Part shown: positions 1 through 5,781 of the stretch, piece by piece
How the letters are laid out: the number at the start of each line of letters is the position of its first letter
How positions within the stretch are numbered: position 1 is the stretch's first letter
Source of the DNA: an uncultured Clostridia bacterium
GTDB taxonomy: Bacteria > Bacillota > Clostridia > TANB77 > CAG-508
Direction of reading: 5' to 3'
DNA: 9,967 bases
NCBI GenBank assembly: GCA_934162625.1
Contig: CAKPJM010000039.1
Location: forward strand, 1-9,967
Translations under genes and position numbers: made by a program
Notes under the pieces: model-generated
What the model was told of the DNA's origin: nothing
The model's input: only the letters and a program-made list of their open reading frames with translations
Databases searched by the model: none

Positions 1-143
1 GTTATTCCCATACCTCCAGCACTATTTTCTCCATTTGCTATTACAAAATCTATATTCTTCTCTTTTATCACATTTGGCAATATTTCTTTAACTCTTTTTA
101 CTGAACTTTCTCCTATTATATCTCCTAAAATTAAAATATTCAT
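1..143 (-). CDS. ymdB: YmdB-family metallophosphoesterase, N-terminal part (runs off left edge)
   Basis: First 47 codons of a gene read leftwards off the window. The protein starts MNILILGDIIGE and reaches VIANGENSAGG, matching the YmdB/DR1281 dinuclear-metal phosphoesterase family. Asp8 (LGD) and Glu39-Asn40 (NGEN) are the family's metal and catalytic positions. Known members hydrolyse 2',3'-cyclic nucleotides, and in Bacillus YmdB affects biofilm and sporulation decisions. The ATG at 141-143 follows a strong Shine-Dalgarno (AAGGAGG, 154-160) and a good promoter at 170-198. In many Firmicutes ymdB lies directly after rny; here the two are on the same strand but separated by about 580 bp holding an opposite-strand gene. 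Identity is firm from the N-terminus; the rest is not visible. Confidence 0.88.
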   Translation of the reverse strand, partial: MNILILGDIIGESSVKRVKEILPNVIKEKNIDFVIANGENSAGGMGI

Positions 144-169
144 CTAATACATTCCTCCTTATTTTTATT

Positions 170-198
170 ATTATATATTCTTTTATAGATTTTTACAA
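170..198 (-). promoter_or_regulatory. Sigma-A-type promoter of ymdB
   Basis: On the minus strand, TTGTAA (193-198), a 17-bp spacer and TATAAT (170-175), followed by AAGGAGG and the ymdB ATG. This gives ymdB its own promoter rather than relying on rny read-through. Its -35 box lies 11 bp from the -35 box of the divergent small-gene promoter. Confidence 0.75.
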
Positions 199-209
199 CT
201 CAAAGCTTC

Positions 210-224
210 TTTACATTATGTAAA
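210..224. promoter_or_regulatory. Candidate operator: TTTACAT-T-ATGTAAA
   Basis: A perfect 7-bp inverted repeat with a one-base centre. It covers the -35 box of the small-gene promoter and sits beside the -35 box of the ymdB promoter. The position suits a dimeric repressor acting on one or both promoters. Chance symmetry in AT-rich DNA is possible, and no regulator is identified. Confidence 0.4.
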
Positions 225-238
225 TATTGTGCTATAAT
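210..238 (+). promoter_or_regulatory. Strong extended -10 promoter of the small gene
   Basis: TTTACA (210-215), exactly 17 bp, then TATAAT (233-238) preceded by TGC, an extended -10. Predicted transcription start is near 245, giving a leader of about 48 nt before the ATG at 293. It is back-to-back with the ymdB promoter. Confidence 0.8.
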
Positions 239-292
239 AATTTGGCATTAAGTAATATCTTAATGACTTTATTATTGAAAGGGGCCATAATC

Positions 293-556
293 ATGACCTT
301 ACGGAAGTTAATGCTTATTCTTGACTTATATATTTCCTGTCCTCCTGATCTAGGAGATATAAAAATTAAGAATGTGGATGACTTTTGTCGTTATCCTCTT
401 GTGTCATATTTTTGCAGTGTAGATTTTGTCCATGATATGCACACAGCTAAACTTTACTGGGATAATAACTCCTATGATGGAGTAGAGTTTTATTTTTGCT
501 TTCACAGAGATGAAAATGAAAACTTTTCTCTGGAGCTTCTTTCTCAGTCGCCTTAA
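293..556 (+). CDS. Small hypothetical protein (87 aa), foreign-looking, CGG as codon 4
   Basis: I do not recognise this protein. The ATG at 293 is preferred because GAAAGGGG (277-284) lies 8 nt upstream; the longer open frame beginning at 227 starts inside the promoter. The 87 residues are mixed, with several Cys and aromatic residues (for example SYFCSVDF and EFYFCFH), an acidic C-terminal half, and no signal peptide or membrane segment. Base and codon use differ from the neighbours (GTC, CTG, TCG, CGT, TCC), which suggests transfer. It is a complete one-gene unit with a strong promoter, good ribosome site and strong terminator, inserted between ymdB and rny on the opposite strand. Codon 4 is CGG followed by A. 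If the +1 shift inferred for the spore genes happened here, reading would stop at once (MTLGS, then TAA at 309-311). So the full protein needs CGG read as a normal codon, or the unit works as an RNA or a frameshift-sensitive switch. Confidence 0.55.
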   Translation: MTLRKLMLILDLYISCPPDLGDIKIKNVDDFCRYPLVSYFCSVDFVHDMHTAKLYWDNNSYDGVEFYFCFHRDENENFSLELLSQSP

Positions 557-564
557 CTTTCAGT

Positions 565-597
565 AAAAAAACCGTCGCTCTTGCGACGGTTTTTTTA
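565..597. terminator. Strong intrinsic terminator, probably bidirectional
   Basis: ACCGTCGC / GCGACGGT stem with a TCTT loop, flanked by a run of A on the left and a run of T on the right. It starts 9 bp after the stop of the small gene. The A and T runs make it usable in both directions, so it may also stop rny transcripts arriving on the minus strand. Confidence 0.9.
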
Positions 598-599
598 TT

Positions 600-706
600 G
601 TATAGAAAAAATCGAAGATTTTTGCGTATACAACAAGGTTAGGCTTCCTTAGCTCTGCCCGAGCAAAGCGAGTGGCATGTATTTTGCACTTTCTTCGAAT
701 GTATAC
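600..706. repeat. Imperfect palindromic element (REP/MITE-like) after rny
   Basis: The outer arms resemble each other in inverse orientation. The left arm (600-631) begins GTATAG, contains TCGAAGA and ends GTATAC; the right arm (about 679-706) contains TCTTCGA and ends GTATAC. The core is more GC-rich and holds smaller stems, including GCTC/GAGC around 651-664. A local AAAAATC-GAA-GATTTTT hairpin lies in the left arm. No open frame fits it. On the minus strand it would lie in the rny 3' untranslated region. A dispersed palindromic repeat or a structured RNA is possible; only one copy is seen here. Confidence 0.45.
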
Positions 707-723
707 TTAGCAAAATGCCTTTC

Positions 724-2268
724 TTATTTTGCATAATCAATTGCTCTTGTTTCTCTAATTACATTAACTTTTATTTGGCCTGGATATTCCATTTCTGATT
801 CTACTTTTTCTGCAACTTCTCTTGCCATTATAACCATTTGGCTATCTGAAACCTTTTCTGGTTTCACTATTAGTCTTATCTCTCGTCCTGCTTGTATCGC
901 AAATGATTTGTCTACTCCTTCAAAAGAATCTGCTATTTCTTCTAGTTTTTCTAGTCTTTTAATATATGTCTCTAAAGTTTCTCTTCTTGCTCCTGGTCTT
1001 GATGCTGATATTGCATCTGCTGCTTGAATTAATACTGCTTCTATTGTTTTTGGCTCAACGTCTCCATGATGAGCTTCAACAGCATTTATTATTATGTCAG
1101 TTTCTTTATATTTTTTTAGTACATCAACACCTATTTCTACGTGTGTTCCTTCCATATCGTGATCTAGTGCTTTTCCTATGTCATGCAAAAGACCTGCACG
1201 TCTAGCAATTTTTGGATCCAATCCTAATTCTTCTGCCATTATTCTTGCTAGATTAGATACTTCTATAGAATGATTTAAAACATTTTGTCCATAACTTGTT
1301 CTGTATTTTAGTTTTCCTATTAGTTTTACTAAATCTGGATGTAATCCATGAACACCAGTTTCTAATACTGCTCTCTCGCCTTCTTGTTTTATTATTGCTT
1401 CCACTTCTTCTTTAGCTTTTTCAACCATTTCTTCAATTTTAGCAGGATGAATTCTTCCATCTTCTATTAGTTTTTCTAATGCTATTTTCGCTACTTCTCT
1501 TCTTAATGGGTCAAATCCTGACAATATAACTGCTTCTGGTGTATCATCTATTATTAAGTCAATTCCTGTTAGAGTTTCTAGGGTTTTTATGTTTCTTCCT
1601 TCTCTTCCTATTATTCTTCCCTTCATGTCATCATTTGGAAGTGCTACAACAGATACTGTTGTTTCTGAAGTATGATCAGCTGCACATTTTTGTATAGCAT
1701 AACCTACAATTTCTCTTGCATTTTTAGTTGCATCTTCTTTCGCTTTGCTTTCTGCTTCTCTAATAAGTGCTGCCTTTTCGTCTGAAAGTTTTCTATCTAA
1801 TTGTTCTAATAGCATAACTTTTGCTTCTTCCTTTGACATTCTAGAGATTTCTTCTAATTTAGCTGTTTGTTCTTCTTTAATTTCTTCTATTCTTTTTGCT
1901 TCCTCATCATTTTCTCTAATATGTCTTTCTAAGTCTCTTTCTTTACGTTCAAAATTTTCTGATCTTTTTTCTAGGTTTTCCTCTTTTTGTATTATTCTTT
2001 TTTCTTGTAGAGTAATTTCACTTCTTCTTTCTTTAATCTCTTCATCTAATTCATTTCTAGTTTTCATTATTTCTTCTTTTGCTTTTAAAATTTCTTCTTT
2101 TTTAGCATTTTCGGCTTCTTTCCTTGCATTTGAAAGAATTCTTTCTGCTTCGCTTTCTGCTCCTTTAATTTTAGATTCAGCTGTTTTTTTCCTTAAATAC
2201 ATTCCTAATGGTAAACATACAGCTGCTGAGATAAGAAAGGTGATTACTGCTATTAATGTTGGATTCAT
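724..2268 (-). CDS. rny: Ribonuclease Y
   Basis: 514 aa, the family's usual size (about 520). This membrane-anchored endoribonuclease starts mRNA decay in Firmicutes. Order of parts: one N-terminal membrane segment (residues about 4-24), a long charged coiled coil (about 30-185), a KH RNA-binding domain with GRIIGREGRN at 217-226, and an HD phosphohydrolase domain with His333, His362-Asp363 (LLHDIGKA), His400-401 (AHHGD) and Asp418. All catalytic metal ligands appear intact. The start ATG (2266-2268) follows GAAAGAGGTGC. The gene has its own promoter (2362-2390). It lies upstream of ymdB on the same strand, but a small opposite-strand gene and a palindromic element separate the two. No in-frame CGG codon. 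Confidence 0.97.
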   Translation of the reverse strand: MNPTLIAVITFLISAAVCLPLGMYLRKKTAESKIKGAESEAERILSNARKEAENAKKEEILKAKEEIMKTRNELDEEIKERRSEITLQEKRIIQKEENLEKRSENFERKERDLERHIRENDEEAKRIEEIKEEQTAKLEEISRMSKEEAKVMLLEQLDRKLSDEKAALIREAESKAKEDATKNAREIVGYAIQKCAADHTSETTVSVVALPNDDMKGRIIGREGRNIKTLETLTGIDLIIDDTPEAVILSGFDPLRREVAKIALEKLIEDGRIHPAKIEEMVEKAKEEVEAIIKQEGERAVLETGVHGLHPDLVKLIGKLKYRTSYGQNVLNHSIEVSNLARIMAEELGLDPKIARRAGLLHDIGKALDHDMEGTHVEIGVDVLKKYKETDIIINAVEAHHGDVEPKTIEAVLIQAADAISASRPGARRETLETYIKRLEKLEEIADSFEGVDKSFAIQAGREIRLIVKPEKVSDSQMVIMAREVAEKVESEMEYPGQIKVNVIRETRAIDYAK

Positions 2269-2361
2269 AAATAATGCACCTCTTTCTTCTATTTAATTTT
2301 CAATGTTCAGATTAATATATATACTTTTATTTGAATATATTTTAACTTTCTGTACTATTAT

Positions 2362-2390
2362 ATTTTACATTGAATATTAAAAACTGTCAA
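2362..2390 (-). promoter_or_regulatory. Sigma-A promoter of rny
   Basis: On the minus strand, consensus TTGACA (2385-2390), a 17-bp spacer and TAAAAT (2362-2367). It predicts a leader of roughly 85 nt before the rny ATG. It sits immediately past the terminator of dpaB, so rny is transcribed independently of dpaB. Confidence 0.8.
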
Positions 2391-2395
2391 GGTAT

Positions 2396-2433
2396 AAGAA
2401 AAGGAATTCAAATAATTTTGAATTCCTTTTCTT
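2396..2433 (-). terminator. Terminator of dpaB (17-bp perfect stem)
   Basis: Perfect inverted repeat: 2396-2412 pairs with 2417-2433 around a TAAT loop. Read on the minus strand it lies 17 bp past the dpaB stop, and its 3' arm ends TTCCTTTTCTT. The same stem on the plus strand also ends in a T-rich arm. Confidence 0.8.
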
Positions 2434-2450
2434 TATAATATTCAATTGTT

Positions 2451-3031
2451 CTATAATAATATCGGCTGTATTTGTTCTCTATCTAAAGCTTTCAAAATAG
2501 TATTTAAAATATATTTCGGATCAAATACAAGTGAACGTGGCTTAGTAATTGGATTATCTTGCCTAAATGGAATAAAATATATATGTTTTCGGTTTAATAA
2601 TTTTCCTATGTTTTCAGCACTTCCGCGAAAGAGCATCATTTGTTGCTATTCCTAGTACCAGCGGATTTTCGTTTCTTAAATGTGATCTTACTGCTACTAG
2701 TACTGGGGTATTAGTTATTCCATTTGCTAACTTTCCTATTGTATTTCCGGGAACATGGTGCAACTACCATAACATCTGTCATTTCTTTAGGTCCTATAGG
2801 TTCTGCTTCTTCTATTGTGTGAATAATTTTTTTACCAGTAATTTTCTCTATCTTTTTTATAAATTCTTCTGCCTCTCCAAATCTAGTACTTACATTATAA
2901 CCATAAAAAGACATTATGGGTATAACTTCAGCACCTTCTTGAGTTAATTTTAAAATTTGTTCTATTGTCTTTTCAAATGTACAAAAAGATCCTGTTAAAG
3001 CGAACCCTATTTTTTTTCCTTCAAGTAACAT
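2451..3031 (-). CDS. dpaB (spoVFB): Dipicolinate synthase subunit B, read through two +1 frameshifts at CGG
   Basis: DpaB is the flavoprotein subunit of the enzyme that makes dipicolinic acid in the mother cell for loading into the spore core. Three segments in successive frames join into one 192-aa protein, the normal length. Residues 1-94 (3031-2750) carry the N-terminal flavoprotein motif IGFALTGSFCTFE and end VVAPCS. Residues 95-135 (2748-2626) run GNTIGKLANG to IATNDALS. Residues 136-192 (2624-2451) run GSAENIGKLLNRKHIYFIPF to QIQPILL. Each junction has one extra base: the zero-frame codon is CGG, and dropping its C gives GGA at a glycine expected by the family (TGN, and the Gly after NDAL). 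All other conserved blocks are intact, with no stop inside the joined frame. Ribosome site AAAGGGG precedes the ATG. The partner dpaA is not in the window. It could be a pseudogene, but see the identical breaks in gerQ and cwlJ. Confidence 0.92.
2623..2625 (-). other. +1 frameshift site, dpaB site 2 (TCG CGG AAG)
   Basis: In the middle dpaB frame the codons run GCT CTT TCG CGG AAG TGC TGA, a stop two codons after CGG. Omitting the C of CGG gives GGA AGT GCT GAA (GSAE) and joins the C-terminal segment of DpaB. Confidence 0.9.
2747..2749 (-). other. +1 frameshift site, dpaB site 1 (TCC CGG AAA)
   Basis: Codon 95 of dpaB in the start frame is CGG. Continuing in that frame gives non-family sequence (KYNRKVSKWNN) and a stop. 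Omitting the C gives GGA AAT ACA (GNT), the conserved continuation after VVAPCS. Confidence 0.92.
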
Positions 3032-3063
3032 TGTTTTTGTTCCCCTTTCTTATGTAGATAGTA

Positions 3064-3091
3064 TATATTATGTTTTTATGTATACAAGAGT
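3064..3091 (-). promoter_or_regulatory. Possible sigma-K-type promoter of dpaB
   Basis: On the minus strand, AC (3090-3091), 17 bp, then CATAATATA (3064-3072), which fits the CATA-NNN-TA pattern of mother-cell sigma-K promoters. It lies upstream of the dpaB ribosome site. spoVF is sigma-K controlled in Bacillus. The motif is short and the DNA AT-rich, so this is tentative. Confidence 0.4.
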
Positions 3092-3111
3092 GATATTTTT
3101 GTTAAGAGAAA

Positions 3112-3186
3112 AAAGAAACTTTTAGGACGGACTAATTTTTTTCCTTTCAAAAAGGAAAAAAATTAGTCCGTCCTAAAAGTTTCTTT
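3112..3186 (-). terminator. Perfect 36-bp hairpin at the stop of the transglutaminase-like gene
   Basis: 3112-3147 is the exact reverse complement of 3151-3186, with a 3-nt loop (CAA). The right end overlaps the stop codon of the gene at 3185. On the minus strand the distal arm is followed by a T run (3109-3114), so it can act as an intrinsic terminator. The stem is far longer than termination needs and has no mismatch, which also suits a recently formed or mobile palindrome. Confidence 0.75.
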
Positions 3187-4291
3187 AGTTATAATTATTA
3201 TTGCTTAATTCTGGATAATTTATCTTTATTTTTGTATTCCAAAAGGCTTCAAAAGCTTTGTGATTATTAAATACTTCTTGTCCTTTCAAAAAATATGTAT
3301 AGTATTTTGGTTTCTTTTCATTTCCAGTTCCTCCTATAATTATAGGATCATCCCAAGTGCAATCTACTCCATACCAACTATCTAATAGTTTTATATAATT
3401 CCAAGCATGATTTTCTGTTTTTTCCTCTGTTGTGGCTTCTCCTTGAATTATTATGCAATCTATATTTAATTTATCTACTAAATATTTAAATGCTTTCGCA
3501 TAACCTCCGCAAGTTACTTCTCTATCTACAAAAGCTCCATAAATACTATTCCTATTTGTTTTATTTAAGCTCTCATCATATTCTATATTTTCAGTTATCC
3601 AATCATGAATATATAAGATTTTGTCATAATCTGTTTCCATATTTTCTATATTTGCTTGTATTTCATTTGCTATGTTATCAATTTTCATTTGTGCTATTTT
3701 TATATCCTCTTCATTAGAAAAATCATCACTTAAATAGTTCTGATATTGATCATCTTTTTTTAAGTATATATTATACTTACCTGATGAATAGCTTTCATAG
3801 TATAATACCAATTTTGACGTATCTATATAATATATATCCGGATTATCGTATTCAAATGCATTTATCGCTGCTGAAAAAATTGCCTCTATATTTTCCTTCT
3901 CTAAAATGTCCTTAATTTTCTCTGGTAAATTTATTATTTCTGTTCCATTTTTTAAATTTTCTTTTTGTTTTTCTAGGCTTTCATATATCAATTTTGAGTA
4001 ATTATCCAATTGGTTATAATAAAACTTATTACTATCTATTCTAGTAGTATCTTCATTGTTAATTGTTTGCGCTGGTGCTGGATCCATTTCTAATATTACT
4101 GACTGTGTTTTCTCTTTATTATTTGTATCTAATTTAATCTCTTTTTGATTTTGGCTTATGTATATAAATTCACTAGTAGGCTTTAGGCTTTCATAGTCTT
4201 GATATATATATGAAAAAAGTAAAATAAACAAAATAATAAATAGTATTGTTAATATCCATGATGTAAATTTTATTATTTTAGAATCTCCCAT
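3185..4291 (-). CDS. Membrane-anchored transglutaminase-like domain protein
   Basis: 368 aa. One membrane segment (residues about 11-30) follows a short charged N-terminus. A Ser/Thr/Asn-rich linker leads to a C-terminal transglutaminase-like domain, so the catalytic part is probably outside the cell. The Cys-His-Asp triad is visible: Cys261 (EVTCGGYAKAF), His295 (ENHAWNYI) and Asp310 (WYGVDCTWDD), preceded by the usual YIHDWITENIEYD stretch (227-239). Such domains act as proteases or cross-linking enzymes; the substrate cannot be deduced. The start at 4291 is chosen because AGGAGG sits 6 nt upstream. That ribosome site overlaps the thiN stop codon (TAGGAGG), so the two genes are probably translationally coupled. 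The gene ends inside the 36-bp hairpin. No in-frame CGG. Confidence 0.8.
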   Translation of the reverse strand: MGDSKIIKFTSWILTILFIILFILLFSYIYQDYESLKPTSEFIYISQNQKEIKLDTNNKEKTQSVILEMDPAPAQTINNEDTTRIDSNKFYYNQLDNYSKLIYESLEKQKENLKNGTEIINLPEKIKDILEKENIEAIFSAAINAFEYDNPDIYYIDTSKLVLYYESYSSGKYNIYLKKDDQYQNYLSDDFSNEEDIKIAQMKIDNIANEIQANIENMETDYDKILYIHDWITENIEYDESLNKTNRNSIYGAFVDREVTCGGYAKAFKYLVDKLNIDCIIIQGEATTEEKTENHAWNYIKLLDSWYGVDCTWDDPIIIGGTGNEKKPKYYTYFLKGQEVFNNHKAFEAFWNTKIKINYPELSNNNYN

Positions 4292-4301
4292 TTTATTCCT
4301 C

Positions 4302-4949
4302 CTAGTCATTGGTTTTAAGGAAAATTAATATTCCTTCTTTTATATTCACTTTTGCTGATTGTGCAATTTGTTCATTGCTTACGCCTATACTTTCTCCAAT
4401 TTTCATGGTTGCATTCTGCAAAGAATATTTAAAGCCTTGCAATGTAATCCCTGTTGCTACAGTTGTAATGGGTATTAAGGATACATACTTATATCTATTA
4501 TCTTTCTCTATAATTGTAGTTTTATCAATTAAACTTATATAGTTATTTTCATTAATAATTTTACAATTTACATCATTGTCTAATGCTTCTTTTAAAATAT
4601 TGATATTTGCTAAAGTATGATCTAGTCTAGTTCCTATTGCTCCCACTATTGTTATGTCATTACTATTTAAATCTATTGCTAATTTTAATGCCATATGTGT
4701 ATCTGTATAGTCTTTTTCTGGATTTAAACTTATTATTTTTATGTCACTAGCTTTTTTATAGTTTTCCAAAATATTTTTATTTATAGAATCAAAGTCGCCT
4801 ATAATGTAATTAGGTTTTATATTGCATTTGTATAAGACCTCTAGTCCTCTATCACAAGCAATTACATTATTAAACTCATTTTTTTTCATTACTTCTTTAA
4901 AAAAATTTTCATTTATGTTTCCACCTGAAATTATTATAGTATTCAACAT
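4302..4949 (-). CDS. thiN: Thiamine pyrophosphokinase
   Basis: 215 aa, close to the usual size of about 210. The enzyme transfers pyrophosphate from ATP to thiamine to give thiamine pyrophosphate in the cytoplasm. Visible family motifs: ACDRG (31-35), IIGDFDS (49-55), EKDYTDTHMAL (78-88) and GTRLDHTLANI (106-116), followed by the C-terminal thiamine-binding beta domain. The start at 4949 is preferred over the in-frame ATG six codons upstream, because GAAGGGAAG lies just before it and the predicted transcription start falls near the upstream ATG. In many Firmicutes thiN lies near rsgA/rpe; here it leads a two-gene unit with a transglutaminase-like gene. No in-frame CGG. Confidence 0.92.
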   Translation of the reverse strand: MLNTIIISGGNINENFFKEVMKKNEFNNVIACDRGLEVLYKCNIKPNYIIGDFDSINKNILENYKKASDIKIISLNPEKDYTDTHMALKLAIDLNSNDITIVGAIGTRLDHTLANINILKEALDNDVNCKIINENNYISLIDKTTIIEKDNRYKYVSLIPITTVATGITLQGFKYSLQNATMKIGESIGVSNEQIAQSAKVNIKEGILIFLKTND

Positions 4950-4971
4950 TTTAATACTTCCCTTCATTTAT

Positions 4972-5000
4972 ATTATATATTAGAAATTTGTCAAAAACAA
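4972..5000 (-). promoter_or_regulatory. Probable promoter of thiN
   Basis: On the minus strand, TTGTTT (4995-5000), 17 bp, TATAAT (4972-4977). An alternative pairs TTGACA (4989-4994) with TATAAA (4967-4972) at 16 bp. Either places transcription start within about 20 bp of the thiN ATG, leaving almost no leader, so no thiamine riboswitch fits here. Confidence 0.6.
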
Positions 5001-5028
5001 TGATTTTTTGAATGCTATAGTGTATAAT
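5000..5028 (+). promoter_or_regulatory. Weak promoter of the GT51 gene
   Basis: TATAAT at 5023-5028 lies about 30 bp before the ATG. The hexamer 17 bp upstream (ATGATT, 5000-5005) is a poor -35 box, so this promoter is weak or needs an activator. It is divergent from the thiN promoter. Confidence 0.45.
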
Positions 5029-5059
5029 ATAAACAATATAATTAGATTAGAGGTATAGT

Positions 5060-5713
5060 ATGAAAAAATTTATATTAAAGCTTATTCTTTGGTTTTTTAT
5101 ATTATTGTTTGTTTTATTCTCTATTGTTTTAGGATTAGGATACTTAAAATATAAAAATGCAATAGGAAACCTTAGCCTAGAAAATGCTATATCAGAAATA
5201 AAGGCTTCCAAAAATTATACTGATATAAAAAATATTTCTGATGACTATAAAAAAGCTGTAGTGGCCATTGAAGACCATAGATTTTACTCTCATAATGGAG
5301 TTGATTTTATTTCTATAATCCGTTCAACATATGTAAATTTTTCTAGAAAATCTCTTGATTATGGAGCAAGTACCATTACTCAACAAGTTGCACGAAATAT
5401 TTATTTTACTCAAGAGAAATCTCCTATTAGAAAAATTGCAGAAATTTTTGTAGCATTTGATTTAGAAAAGAACTACTCTAAAGATGAAATTTTAGAATTA
5501 TATTTAAATATTATATATTTTGGAAATGGATATTATGGTATAAATGAGGCTTCTTATGGTTATTTCGATAAATCTCCCAAAGATTTAACTTTTTATGAAG
5601 CCACTTATTTAGCTGGTCTTCCAAATGCTCCTAGTATTTACTCCGAAGATAAAAAATTAGGTGAAGAGCGAAGATTGCAAGTTGTACAAGCTGTAGAAAA
5701 ATACGAAAAATGA
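5060..5713 (+). CDS. Monofunctional peptidoglycan glycosyltransferase (GT51)
   Basis: 217 aa. One N-terminal membrane anchor (residues about 5-27), then a GT51 transglycosylase domain. It polymerises lipid II into glycan strands on the outer membrane face. The motifs occur in order: EDHRFYSHNGVD (71-82, catalytic Glu71), GASTITQQVARN (102-113), RKIAEIFVAFDLEKNYSKDE (124-143, second Glu at 127), YFGNGYYGI (153-161) and AGLPNAPS (185-192). There is no transpeptidase domain, so this is a monofunctional enzyme rather than a class A penicillin-binding protein. Ribosome site AGAGG lies about 7 nt before the ATG. It converges on ackA and shares its terminator. No in-frame CGG. Confidence 0.9.
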   Translation: MKKFILKLILWFFILLFVLFSIVLGLGYLKYKNAIGNLSLENAISEIKASKNYTDIKNISDDYKKAVVAIEDHRFYSHNGVDFISIIRSTYVNFSRKSLDYGASTITQQVARNIYFTQEKSPIRKIAEIFVAFDLEKNYSKDEILELYLNIIYFGNGYYGINEASYGYFDKSPKDLTFYEATYLAGLPNAPSIYSEDKKLGEERRLQVVQAVEKYEK

Positions 5714-5775
5714 GAAATAAATGGAACAACCCCTTTTTGTTTAAATTAACAAAAGGGGGTTGTTCCATTTATTTC
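5714..5775. terminator. Shared bidirectional terminator, 28-bp stem
   Basis: 5714-5741 pairs with 5748-5775 around a TAAATT loop, with a single T-G wobble. It starts at the base after the GT51 stop codon and ends 6 bp from the ackA stop codon. It fills the convergent gap, with T-rich arms usable from both sides. Confidence 0.9.
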
Positions 5776-5781
5776 AATTTT

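Noticed and set aside
227..292. Upstream start for the small gene at 227
   Set aside because: It lies between the -35 and -10 boxes and has no ribosome site; 293 has both a leader and a Shine-Dalgarno.
1745..2296. Long open frame antisense to rny, and similar frames opposite ackA and pta
   Set aside because: Low-complexity Leu/Ser/Phe-rich translations produced by the complement of Glu/Lys/Ala-rich genes; no ribosome sites or family motifs.
3185..4291. Transglutaminase-like protein as the enzyme cross-linking GerQ in the coat
   Set aside because: Bacillus Tgl is a different, soluble coat enzyme. This protein has a membrane anchor and sits in a thiN unit, so nothing ties it to the coat.
4967..4994. 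TTGACA (4989-4994) as the -35 partner of TATAAT (4972-4977) for thiN
   Set aside because: The spacer would be 11 bp, too short. TTGTTT at 4995-5000 gives 17 bp.
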